Origin: Undaria pinnatifida
Taxonomy: Eukaryota > Sar > Phaeophyceae > Laminariales > Alariaceae
Direction: 5' to 3'
Assembly (NCBI GenBank): GCA_012845835.1
Contig: JABAKD010000029.1
Coordinates: 6,068,405 to 6,132,404, forward strand
DNA: 64,000 nt
The translations under genes and the position numbers were made by a program. Shown in pieces: positions 33,555-46,400 of this stretch. The notes under the pieces are model-generated. The model had not been told where the DNA came from and made no database searches. It saw only the letters and a program-made list of their open reading frames with translations. The stretch's first letter is position 1. The number at the start of each line of letters is the position of its first letter.

Positions 33555-34225
33555 TTGATATATATTTTGTGATGAAAAGTGCGACTTCTATCGTGGCACG
33601 TGTCTCCACCTACGCTCCACCCTACCCACTCTGGGGTTTATGCGGACAAACGAAAGGTGATCGTGGAAAACGTCGATCATGCCTTGCTAGGACTTTGCGT
33701 CACCGGCGTCTAGGCCAAGAGATGTCACCTCCCACATATGCCATCGTTCCTTATCATATTTGCCTTATCTTTTGCTTTGAGAGGGCATATACAAACCCAG
33801 ATACTTGGGGAAGAAGGGACAGCCAATGTATTGGCCTATTGTGTGGGTATGTAGTCCTTGGTTGTGTGTTGCGTCCACCGCATAGGAAGAGGGTGAAAAA
33901 CGTGATCAGTTGTTTGAAGTACATACGTAACATCCCCCCTTCTAGCTCAAACCCCGTCCACACCGACTAAAACGTTAGTTCGAAATATATACCTTGGTAT
34001 ACAAGCACGGTTATTCGCGGGCCCCATGATGCTTAGAGTTGTAATGAACACCAATGTCCCTTGACACGGCCGCCAGTGACGCGCCGCCTTGCCGTATATT
34101 GTCGTGGGCCTGGGTCGCCGACGCCAACCTCCGCATGCTGTGCAACAACGCTCGAACTCGGTACTACTGTCGCGGGCGCACAGCTGCATCGATAAGCAAC
34201 GGATACCTTTGGCTTTCATGTGCAG
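33555..34225. other. no recognised exon upstream of the transporter
   Basis: A long plus ORF (33410-33970) shows no transporter features and overlaps the MITE. The expected TM1 exon of the transporter was not found here. The frame open from 34054 runs continuously into exon 1, but its first ~57 codons look non-homologous and are more likely intron. Confidence 0.4.
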
Positions 34226-34409
34226 GGTACTTCGCGGGTTTGCTTTCTTCGGCTTTCATGATCGGCCGATTGTTGTCCGCGCACTTCTGGGGGCTCGTGA
34301 GCGACCGGTACGGCTGCCGCTTCGTGATGATTATCGGACTTGTGTCAACCGTGGTGCTAGCCCTGTGCTTCGGGCTTTCGACAACCTTCGCGTGGGCTTC
34401 CATTTTCAG
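34226..34409 (+). CDS. MFS transporter exon (TM2-TM4 start)
   Basis: The acceptor is TGTGCAG|GG and the donor AG|GTGAGG. The exon encodes YFAGLLSSAFMIGRLLSAHF, motif A WGLVSDRYGCR and VMIIGLVSTVVLALCFGLS. It begins inside a codon, so at least one upstream exon with TM1 must exist. Confidence 0.88.
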
Positions 34410-37400
34410 GTGAGGTGCTACCAACGCCGTTGCGCTTGTCGCGTTACCGACATGGTAAGATACCTGAGCGTTCCCCGACTCCCGGGTGATTATGACCCAT
34501 ACTGTATCAATTGCTGCCATGCTCGGTGCCGGGAGAGTATGAATTATACAACGAGACCTCGGCCGTAGGACTTCCTGCAGACCTGTTATATATGTTCCCC
34601 ATCATGGTGAGGTACAGATTAGTCACTCGTGCGAGATTGGTATGGTACGATAAGATAGCTCGAATATATTAGCGAAAACCTGTGGTACGATAGTACAATA
34701 CCGTAGCCTTCGTCACATACCAACATATCAACGTACGTAACGCGCCATCAAGCGCAGAAAACAGACCACTTTCATCCTCATCACTTTACACGAGGGTTTT
34801 TTATGCCTAAAGTTTGGAAGCAACGTCGACGTGAAATTTTATGTTTTTTTCTCGGCTGCCCACACGGTAAAGATGACCGTGACACCTCCGCGCCACACTA
34901 TAGACAATTCCCATACTTTATGATTGGGACGGTTACCGCTTGCCACTGTCAATCCCTCATGGTGGCCACGCTTTCTATCGGCCGACGATTTGGACGCGAT
35001 GCTGATGCGTGAACAATATTACGATAGCCTGGAAGTGAGGTGCTGTACTTTCATTGCGTTGACTGCGCGAGCTACCTAGTTGTGATGTTCAATCATGTAC
35101 AGAGATAGCCCATTAAAGCACAACTTTACGATTTCACTAACAAGATGTTTGGAACCCTGTGAATGATTTCGTCACAGGTTTTTGCTCGGACTGCTAAACG
35201 GGGTGATAGCGGCATCAAAAAACCTAGTTTCAGATGTGTGCGGGAAGGAGCATGAGACCGTAGGAATGGGCGTCGTCACCAGTGAGTCGCCTCGACAGCG
35301 TTGTATACTTCTTGACTTCAGCCGTGCAGGACAGAGATGGCCTATTTACAGCAATATGAAAGCGCTTAATACGTATTATGCAGTGTGCTTAGTTATGAGT
35401 TGACTGGTCGTCAAGGTGACTAGGATCGCGAGCCACCGATAACGTGTATGGTTTCTTTCAGCGTTGATAAATTCATTCGCTGCCTCCATCCGGTTATCAT
35501 TGGTGCGATTACATTACGTGTCATAAAACGTTGATATTATCTCGATTTCAGGCGTTTAGCGCCACTTGACCCACACCTTCGTGCTTTAAGGTTTCCCATT
35601 TGACTTTCCACTCTAATACCGTCCGCCCCCCCCCCCCCACTTCTCCCCCCCCCCCCCCCCCCCCCCCCCTCTTTCGGGTCACGTTAGGCGCTTAAATTCG
35701 AAAAACGTGTTTTTTTTACCCGTCGTTATTCTGGGCATTGAGATACCTTGGCGCTGTCACTTTGATATTTTCTTCCTAGGGTGTCTAGTGTTTCATTAAG
35801 GGAGCACATTGAACATAAAACGGATAAATATTTAACTTTCATGCGGCGACACAATATTCTTGTCTCGAGATCACGACGCGAGCGTCTGGTTTGGTGTCAG
35901 TACGACCGTGGCTACTGTAAGGGGCACCCCCATTTTCACCACGTACCGACTCCACGCTTGTTGACAACGAACTCCAACTTCTGTACCAGGTAACAAACAA
36001 TCCCATGGCGTCGCATACGGTACCTCCCAATGGAGACATACAAACGGTGTACGCAGCCACTTGCGAACGTGACTCTGAGTAACTGGGAAAGGAAAACGCG
36101 GGTAAACAAGCCTGAAGCCGCGATTCTACACGCAAATTGCCGCAATGTGAATACAAGCCTGAATATGTCCTTTTGTTAATTTTGTAATAATCTGAGTATC
36201 AGATGCCAACTTTGTCAGTGTTACCTTAGTCACGGACTTCTCACCGAAGGAGCGTGTTATTCTCTTGTTGTTGACCTTGATGCGCATCTAGATGATGCGT
36301 CGTCACCACGCACGAGTAAGTTGGTGGCACTATTTAGGGTATAGGACAAACGCAACGTGCGACAACATTAGGACTTCCGTGCCTTACCGTTGTTCGGTGC
36401 GTTATCGAATCAACTAACTCCTGTCTGGACGTTCTTGTTGTTTTTAGGCAGATTATTTGCCACCAAAAAAATCAGGGAATGCTGCTGTTGATCCGTTTGT
36501 TGGTCAGGCCGACAACAGAGATGGCCCAACGATAATGAACCTCACTCTGATATCTGCCTCTTCCCATCTTCTGTCGTTTACTTGGGTGTTGGCCCACGTG
36601 GTGTTTTTACAACTGACCTATAATTTCCAGACGGACTTTTTATTTAACCCCACGTGGTTCCACTTCATCCCTTCTCAACGTGACCGATTCCCGACATGCA
36701 TCATACTGTCACACACACACAAGTGATGTCTCGTTCAATGTCTCCGTCATTGCAAGCGTTCTACATGGATTCTTGCTGCCTCATCGTTACCCCTTGTCAC
36801 AATCACCAGAACTTCGATGTCCACGCGTTAATTTCGACAATACCTTTGAAACGTGGCAGCAGAAAGCAGGCTTCATCGAAACCCTACTGGCGACGACTCC
36901 ATCCTCCATCCTAAGACAAGCTCAGGAAATGTGCTCTACCGGTGTGTGCGTATTCGAATGTCAGATTCAGGAAATCAACCACCAGAATGCCGCTGAAACT
37001 GACGTGGAGCAGGCCGGTACAAAGTCTTTCAATTGAATTTCGAGCGGACCTTCTTCATGGCACCGAACACCCTCACGTTCTCCCATTCCCCCCCCTCGGC
37101 CTGTCACTTGTGTGTTCTCCTTGTGGTGGACCAGTTTCCTGGTCAGTCGGATTGATTCTTGGGCCTGGCGTCGGCGGTGTTTTGGCACAACCGGCAGTAC
37201 ACTACCCTAATTTCTTTTCCGAGAATGGGATTTTTGGAAGGTGACTCGAGTTTTGTGTTAATCGCTTCGATTGTGGTCATTGGCTGGTGCTTGGTTTACT
37301 TTTTCGTTGGTCGAGCGCGAAGCAAGCATTCCGAGCCTATGCGTGTCCAAACCTACGTGTGCCAGCGGCAGCTTTCGATCAACTCATCCGGAAGTGTGTA

Positions 37401-40400
37401 AGTCGAGCTCACACGCGGTAAGGTCCGAAAGTATTGACACTGACACAACTTCCTCATGTTCTTCTGTCGCCTGCCTCAGTATGTAGTGTTGTCTCAACAC
37501 AGCGTGGCTGTTCGGTTACCCCCGGCGCACGTCCTAGACAGACATAGGAAAACATTTTGCATAGAAGAGCCCCTTCCTTGGACGTGGCTGGTTCGGACAG
37601 TGGTGTGGCGCCAACCTTGTACAGACGCGAGACTCCTCATTCAAGCTGCGTGTAAATTTAACCCTCGTCCGGGCGTTCGCTTCCCTGCTGCTGGGGAATT
37701 TCAGGAATCCGTACCTACTGCCCAACGTCGTCGGTGCCGGTTTTGCCCTCTTGGCGTTAACAATGGTGCTCGTTTTCCTCAAGGAGGACCCAACGTCTGA
37801 CAGCGTCCTTGACACGTGAGTACCCTTGATCCCGAATTAGTATCAATTCACGTTCCATGCGCACGCGTACAGCTTTCGAGATGATATTTTCAACGCACGT
37901 GTGCGCTTTCGAACGAGACGTCGTCGCCCCGTTCACGTGCCGTCCCCATCGAGATCATCTGGCACGCGTTTCATGTCAGTTTGCAGACAATCGCAGAGTC
38001 CGAGTGTTTGTTCTCCGAAGCACCTTTGGGCCATCTCACCGTAGGAGTGCAGCAGAAAGTTGATGAGCTCCTGCTATGAGGAACTCCTCTACTTATCTAA
38101 ACCGAAAAATGACGTCGAAGGCATTCGGTAGCACAACCCGACCACGATTCAATTCCTCAGTCTTGAGATACAATGTACTAGTAAGTCTCACTCGTGATAA
38201 AACTTGACTACGCTATACAACCGGTAGTTCCTCACTTGAGTGGAGCTCAATCGGACAGGCACATTATTTGTTAATCCAATAACTGCAACCCCTAACGTGG
38301 GATGGCTCTGTTATAGTGCAGAACAAAAAGGGGAAATGTGTGTATCCCAAGGCCAAATTACTTATATTTGCTTACCTTTTCCTTACGCCAGATACGATAC
38401 CACGACCGTGTCAGAGAGCGCTGACGAGAAGCAGTCGTAATATTTTGAGCAATTGTTTGACCAAAAAGTACACTACCTCAATTGAAAGGAAATGCACCTA
38501 AACTGACAACCACCTCCTGCTACGACGATGCGGCATCGCCGACACAATAACGTGTTCATAATTGTCTCTTGCTTAAACCCAAAGAACTTGAGCCAGCATA
38601 AGCGAATGGTACGGACTTCGCGCTGAAGGCAGAGACAACGGGTGTAGAACGGGGAGGCGATGCCCACGTTTTTGCCCCCGTTGACGGTATGGATCGAACA
38701 TAACTTATGTGTATGTTAGAAGATTCAAGATGGTTCACCGAAACTACTCAAAAGCGCGAACGGTTGGAGATAAATGACCTCTGCGACCAACCCAAACATA
38801 ATTGCCTGAACAGCCTCGATTGAATAGTGTTCCTGTCCAGTATTCGAACCCTACGATACATTACTGGTTACCGCCTCCAGATAAACGAACCTCATACATG
38901 TTGTAGCGCCTGGCACACACTCACTGAATTATCCAGAAAGGACTAGCACTTTGGTAGACTTGCACGCCCTTAAGGGCAACACCTCTGCCGAGTCTGCGTC
39001 GTTTCAATCGTTAAACAAAGCACCTGCTGTGATTTCCAACCACCCCATGAACGGATTATTTAGCCTGCAGGCATTATCTGGGGTAGAAAACAATTGTTCC
39101 ACCATAAAACAGCATTACCATGTGTTTTCTGCATGCAAGGCGCCCAACCTGGCTTGACACTCTCTGTTTGGCGTGTCGTGTGCGCGTGCTTGTTAGTACG
39201 CATAGACCAACCTCACCCGTATTGCCCAAACGCTTCACGGCCAGGAAGCACCCTGCGAAAATACTCTTTTGTAACCAGGGTTAGTGAGCAACTAAAAACG
39301 ACCTTCGTTAATTTTTGTTTTTTTCGGGTGTTTTCGGCTTGATTAATGATTATTTTTATATTATAATATACTGATGGTGATTAGATCAAGAAGACAAAGT
39401 TGCTTCATCAATGACGATTGTTTGATTTTTTGTCGATAACCGGAAGACGTCATCGTCAAGGCTAGGCGAAAAAAACAATCCCAGACCCCCACCCCATTGT
39501 CGCATCTTGTTCCGGGCGGGAGGAGGGGGGCGGGCGGGGGGGGTTCAGGGGGTAGGATCAATCTTGTAAGACGTGTCTTCAATGTCTTAACCCATTTTTC
39601 AGAGAAAGGCACGTCTTGCTCGCTATATCGCGTCTTGGCACGTCTTAACATATTCCAGTCGCAGCTCGTAAGGCGTCTTAGAGGATCGACACGACCACAG
39701 CGAGCAGTGGAAACAAGGAATGAACAGCAGTCCAATCGAGAACTCCAACTTGAATCTTTGTAACCAAACGTTTTCGGGCCTCCAAGCGTTTTCCCCTGTC
39801 ACCGGCAACATTGAACCCGGTTATCCGGCTTTCCGCTGATGGCATTATGCGTCATGTATGTTTGGAGTAGAAGCACACCCAGCACACTCCCCCCACTCCT
39901 ACTCAACCAAAGTTCTCGTAACATCGTCACCACCACACTGCGCCATCCAAGGACACCTACCCAACACAACGTAATAACAAACGAACATCTTTTGCCTTTT
40001 AGCAAAGCTCGAACAAAGCATTTCCGTGCTGCTCCATCGTATATGGTGTGCGTTTTGTCTTCACATTGTACCGTTCGTTCTGTCCAACAACATTATCAAC
40101 ACACCCATTGTTCTTCGTCTTATACAAAATGTGTGGTCACAGACTGTGATACGGTGTATACCAGAAGCAATCGCAATTATTCAATGAAGGTAAAGCAAGT
40201 GAAATGCTAGCGTACCGGGTGAGAAAAAACCATACACGTAAAAACCAGGCTATAAAAGAACAATTTCGAGAATATTTGAACAAAACAATAACACGGCAGA
40301 AGTCCTGAAGAAATGTGATGCAATAAGGTCACCATGTACGTGTCTCATCAAATCCCAACAGCATAGGGAAATGAGAGCATGATGTACGAGCGCGTACATT

Positions 40401-43400
40401 TATTATTATGAGGTTCTTGTTACACATATTCGTGATACACTGACACGTGCTACATAGCCCCACCTAACATCGAAATCTGCCAGAGTCTGCTGCAATTCAC
40501 CCCCCCTCTCCCCCCCCCCCCCACCTCTTTCCCCACCACCGGCACTATCGCCTAAACCTGGCACCACGCGTATAGTGAACCCCTACATCTATGCGACCTA
40601 AAATGTTGTTTAAAAACTCTTTCGACCCCCCAACCCCCGCCTGCCCCCCCCCACCCCACTCCCGCCGTCTCGAACGCTCCGCTCTCTCCTCACTGGTTGT
40701 ACGACTTACAGGATAGGATTTATAGCTTTAACGCACAGATTAAGCTGCCCCGCCGGTCCCGCCCCCTCCCCGCCCCCTCCCTTCACTCTCGATCGAAACC
40801 AGCCCCCCACGTCCTTAAAAACTCCGCCCTCTTATTCGACTTACAGGATTCACTTGATAAACTGATGCATTTTCTTCCTTAGCTGTCAGATTATGTCCCC
40901 CTCAAAAACGGGCTTTATAGTTTCCGCGCACAGACGGACTAACATCACCCTCTTGACCCTGATAGCTACACTGTTGTTGCAAGGGGGGTGGCCGACCTAT
41001 ATCCTTAATGAGGATACACAACCCGTAATTCGCGCGATCGAAGTATCGCACACAACTTGCAAATATGAGTTTCGACAAAATCTTCAACCTCGAAGCTGGA
41101 GTGTAATCATATTTTAATAATAATGTTAATATTTGTACGTTTACACGATACAAGTATGTCATACTTCGAAGTATTGTTCTTCTGTGTGTTCACTTGTTTA
41201 TTATATTCTACACGCAGTAGTTGTGTGGCAATAGCTGCGTATGGTGTTGGCGGTTTTCCTGCTGGAGGCACCTGATACGCTGTCACGACAGGCTTCAACT
41301 TCTTCCGTCAGTTGTGTTTGATATTTTTAACCCAGGCTACGGTAGGGGGGTCCCCTGTGGGCCTTATTTTTCAGTGGATACGGGACATAACCGCTTTGTT
41401 CCTTTGCGATCTTACGTTTTCTTCGTGTTTTATATTGCCCAAATCAATCCGCAATGCAAATGTGATCTATGCTGCGCCAAAACAACTGCCTTAACCATTT
41501 ATATCCGTGGGGTACATAGCCACTCGAGAGGCTTAAACACACCAGTGAAAATGGTGATACCCCCCTTACCGTAGCCTTGGTCTTTCCATGTTTTCAGTAC
41601 TATCTAAGACGACTCCACGACTTGCAAGACGAATCTAAGACGCGCTGAGATGCATTTAACATGCTCTTAAAACGTGAAAAGTGGATTAAACGCGACAAGA
41701 CGGATCCAAGACCAATTTAAGACGTGCTAAGACGAATCTAAGACGCGCGAAGAAGCACTAAATGCGTTCTAAGACGCAACACATAGGTTTAGGTGAATCA
41801 TATTTGCGCGTTTTACTCCACGTTATATTCGCCTGCGGCGGGCTCATTCTCCACTAAGCTCCATTTCTATATCTGAGGTACACTCTACTCGCATCGCTTG
41901 TCTTGGAAAATTGGACCTATTTGGTGAGGAAGGGGCTACTACATATAATTTAGGACGGATATAGTGAAACGTCTGTTAATTATGTTGCGTAAGATTGTAA
42001 AATATGTCCTGCCCACGCTTAATTTAAACCCTATGAACCGCTGTTTTGTATTGGTTTCAGGCCATATGTACTACGTGTGCGGCCTAATAACTACATGAAC
42101 ATTATGCGCGTAATCACACGTAGTTTTTCCGCACAGGGCCACCGCACAACGGTCACACGGGAGCGAACCCCAGCAGTGGCTACCCCGCAGGCATTAGGAG
42201 ATATATATATATATATTGGACACTAAGGTTTTTAGTAATCCCATTTTCGAACACTCCACCCTCTCCTCACTGGTTGTATGACTTACAGGATATACATGAT
42301 AAACTGATGCATTCATTTTACACCCGTCAGATATGTCCCTGTAAAGGACTTATAGTTTGCCCCCCCCCCCCCCTCCCCCCCCCGAACGCTTCCTCCCTCC
42401 CCACCACCCGCACCGTCGCTTAGACCTAGCACCACGTGTATCGCCAAGCTCCAAACTGATATACATTTATGCGACCTAACGCTGTTAGAACCCCGCTCTG
42501 CCCCCTTCGAACACTCCGCCTGTTCCTCACACGTTATACGACTTACCGGATACACTTCATATATTGATGCATTTTCTTCCAAGGCTGTCAGATTTTGTCC
42601 CACTCAAAAACGAGTTATATAGTTTCCGCGCACAGACTGACTAACATCACCCTGTTGACCTTAGTAGCTACACTGTAGTTTGGGAGTCGCTGACTTTTAT
42701 CTCAATGAGCACGCACAGCCCGTAGTACGAGCGATCGGAGTGTCACACACAAGGTTGCAAATATGAGTTTAGACTAAATGTTAGATCTCACAGCTGGAGC
42801 GTATTTTTCACTTATAATCTAGGATAAGAGTATGCCTATTCTAAATCCAATTTTGAAAGCTAAGGAAGAGCGGTTATGCTGTTTTCTTCTTTTTGATTTT
42901 GCAGTGGCTCTGGGTGACGCTCGCGCAAATGACCCCCCTGTTCCTTGCGGCCATAGGCCTTCGTGCGGTTTTAATTTTTCGACAGTAACCTTTGAGGGGA
43001 TGGTTAGCTTCCTTGCCATCAGCTCACCACCTAACGTGTTTTGGTCGGTGAGGTGCAGTCACTCGTGCGAGTATGACGGCTCAGACCGGATTGTTAAAAC
43101 TGGAGCGGTAACCTCTACCGTAGCGTTGGTCCAATACTATACCTGGTATACTTTATCGTATAAACTATTTAGTATGCCATGTCCGAAGTCTATATTTTAT
43201 AGAGTGGTAGGTTGTGGAGTAGTTTGATGGTCTCTTATTCCCGGAGATGTTGGATCACATAGGTTGCAGAGTACCCGTGGCCCGCGACGGTCTCCCATCT
43301 GCGGACACTCGTCTTTGGGGAGGAGCTGGCCAGAGCACTGGGCGGTAAGGGATCTAGAAACTAAGCAAACTCTGTTGTCAACATTTTGCTCCATTTATTT

Positions 43401-46400
43401 GACTACGCAGACATGCTTACATATTGACCCATCAAATGTAGTAGTACGTGGTCAATGTCGACCTGGGGACCGACCGCTGCAATGGAAAGATACCTATGCC
43501 TCTGTAACGGTCACTCACACAAGGGTTTCTTCGGTGTTATATCAATACATATGGTAAAGGAGTTGCCTGTTGTCTACCGGATGCCTTCTGACTGACCGAA
43601 TAGCCGAGCCGGTCGTTCAGGCGTGCGATAATACCTTCAAGCTATAAACATGACAACTGCTATGAATCATAACGCCCCAACGGAGAAGAGGGGACATCAT
43701 CACACAAGCCTACTTAGAAGGGCCGTAAATGCTGATCCACAAAAATATCGGGTAGAATAAAATCTATCCTGCGTTTTCAGAGAATGGATCGAAGATGAGG
43801 CGCTTCACAACCCACTCTTACACCTACTTCGAACTAGCCAGCGGGAAACCAGTTGGACGGATGCAAAGCAAAGAAGGCAACAAACACCCCACATACCAGT
43901 GCGTGAAACCAATTGAACACGTATGATGCTTAGTCATTGAAACGCGTAAAATGCGAAGCCGAAGTCAAACATCCGAACATACCAGCACTACTTCACGTGA
44001 AAAACAACGTCCAACGTTACGCGAACAAGGCGAACTAGAAACCAAAAGTGCGAACATTCCGGTACGTGGAAGTGAATAGGACGCGTACAAGGCGAATCAG
44101 ACACCGAGAGTGCGAACAGTTTGGTGAGCGAAATCCAGAAGAGTATGCTAGTATTACCGCCAAGCTGCAAACGAATAACAAAATGATTGTGGGAGCAGTG
44201 TCGATCGAGTAACAACATGAGCTATACCACTATTGACCGATGGAGGCGATACCATTATACGCTGGGTTGCTCAAGTTCAAATTTCACCTTCTATTTGTGA
44301 CAGCAACAACGCACGTATTGTTACGTGTGTCGTTTCCACAACACCTTGCTGATCATTTGACGCAACAAGGAAAGCTTGACGAGGCTGTTCGAAATGAGTA
44401 CTATTGTTTGAGATTATATTTTGGGGAGGGGGCGGCCGAAGGAAAGAAGATGGAACGTGGGCCCATTTTGTTTTTGCCAGCCCTTGGCTGACTCGCAAGT
44501 GTTTTGCTGTCGAAGCCTCGTCTGCAGAATCGGACCGTTTGTTCTCGCAGGCCGGCTTAGTGGTGGTGTCGAATAGTAGCCGCGTGTCAGGGGACACAGC
44601 GGCAGACATCTTATCCCTCCGCCGCCAGAGCGTCAAACACCACAATTTGGAGCTGTGTGATAATTTTGCTGTACATGGCGTCGTTGGTGGTGTGTCAGTT
44701 TCTGTAAGCATGTCGTTGGTACGTTGATCGTGAATACCTAGAAGGAACGCGATGAGAAATGTTATCATGTGAGTGAGACACGTGCTGCTGTTGCCCTAGA
44801 GCGTCGAGGGTTTTTGAGCAGAAGATGGATGGAGGAAAGAATTTGCAAACACTTTTTTTTGTGTTATATTCCATCGCACAGCTGCACATACATGCAACGG
44901 CGTTTCTTGTAGCTGTTTTGTAGTTGATGTGTACAAATGATTCCCCTCTACTTTGTCCAAGACAACGAGCGCGGCGGTCTCCATGTTGCTGACGTGCTGA
45001 CTGAGGCTTACAGCCGTGCTGCGCTATAGAAGACACAAAATAAATATTTTTACCTAAAATTCCAACAATAATATATAATCACCAAATTTGCGTTGATAGA
45101 GTAATCATGATAATGTTTGAGATACATATGACGGCGGGAAAATAATCGTGAGTATGAGTAAAACAATCATCATTTGCAACCGTGATTAAAAATACTTTTT
45201 TTGGATGATGTCCAACCGTGATTGTAACGGTCTACCTCAAGCATTTTAATAGGTCTTTGCTGTCGTATATATGCTCTGGATCCCGATGATCCACCGGAAG
45301 TAGTTATTTGCTGCGCGTAAATACTTACTCGCGTTAGTTTCTTAAACGAGGTCCCCATCATTCACCTCCCTATTTTTTCGGTTTCAAGTGCGATGGCGTG
45401 GTACGCTTCTTGGTTCCACCTCGACGACGCCAACGCCAACGAAGACATCGACGATGGTGGCGAAGCAAAGCACACACCAAGGGAGATGGCCATCTCCGAG
45501 CTTCCACGGCAGGCTCATAGCGAAAGACAACGGTCGTGGATGGACACAGAGACAACCCATGCGTACGACGCGCCGATTGGCACAAGGACGGCCTCCGAAA
45601 ACCATTGGCGCGATGTGGAGCCCGTCAATCTACCGAGCTTGCTGGCGCAGAAGCACATCCGCGTTCTCCTACTGATCGAAGCACTCTTTTCGGTGCGTGA
45701 CCTTCCCGCGATGTAATTTGTTGTCGACGTTTATTTCCGGTGTGCCTTGCGTGCAGGACTTGAAGGAGTGGGGGCTGTTGAACCCAGGGAAGCCGAATAG
45801 ATAACCATTCTAATTTGGTTGCGATACATATTTCGGGTGGCGGTTTTAACTGTTCGTCGTATGTCACCCTTTTAAACAGAACATTTGTCAATCTGTAGCC
45901 GGAGGTTGTATGAGGCCCATTGTTCAGTTTGGCGACCAAGCATACGGGTCCACAAACCATTCGATACGGCGTCCGCTGACCCGGACACTTGAACCGTGAT
46001 GACATGGCTCCCTCGTAATGCTCGCATTCTCCGCGTGTCCTTCATAGTTCGTATTCACAGGGTTCAATGAGATTTACAGTCTGTGGGCTCTCAGCACCGT
46101 CGCCAGGGGGGGTCTAGATTGGTCAAGCGTCCAGATCGGGAAGGTAGGATCAACGCCTCTTGCGACACCCTCGTTTTAACGAACTAAAGGATCCTTTGCG
46201 TGTAGATTTCGGTCGTTGTCCAGGCTTGGTTTAGTTCTCCGTTCTTTCGTTTCCGCCCCGACGAAGATGGAGTTAGAGATACGATGTACCAGAAGAGGGT
46301 ATCTTCCTTTGTCTCTGCTTTCGCAGGGCACAGGACCTGCAGCGCGTAATTCGTTCGTGTCAGGCCATACCCGATCCGTATTTGTTTTTTTGAGATTCGC

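Larger units (their letters stand above)
37816..45388. other. 7.6-kb transporter intron rich in repeats
   Basis: This intron holds two R1 copies, MITEs M3 and M4, AAGACG-core repeats, a degenerate 65-bp array and a hAT transposase tail, listed separately. Positions 37816-39490 and 39700-40440 show no recognised feature. Exons 4 and 5 join in phase across it. Confidence 0.7.

Noticed and set aside
33410..33970. 186-codon plus ORF upstream of the transporter, considered as the TM1 exon
   Set aside because: It overlaps the M2 MITE and has no hydrophobic TM1 segment or suitable splice donor in frame.
34054..34225. ATG-start extension of transporter exon 1
   Set aside because: The frame is open, but the encoded residues do not resemble an MFS N-terminus, and a good CAG acceptor sits exactly where homology begins.
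43260..43390. 5S rRNA-like words (GGTCTCCCATC and GATCTAGAAACTAAGCAAAC)
   Set aside because: They match parts of 5S on opposite strands and cannot belong to one RNA. Other 5S elements are absent.
45757..45800. Possible mini-exon DLKEWGLLNPGKPN for the missing transporter loop
   Set aside because: It has an acceptor but no donor, and would leave a 64-bp intron, far shorter than the others.
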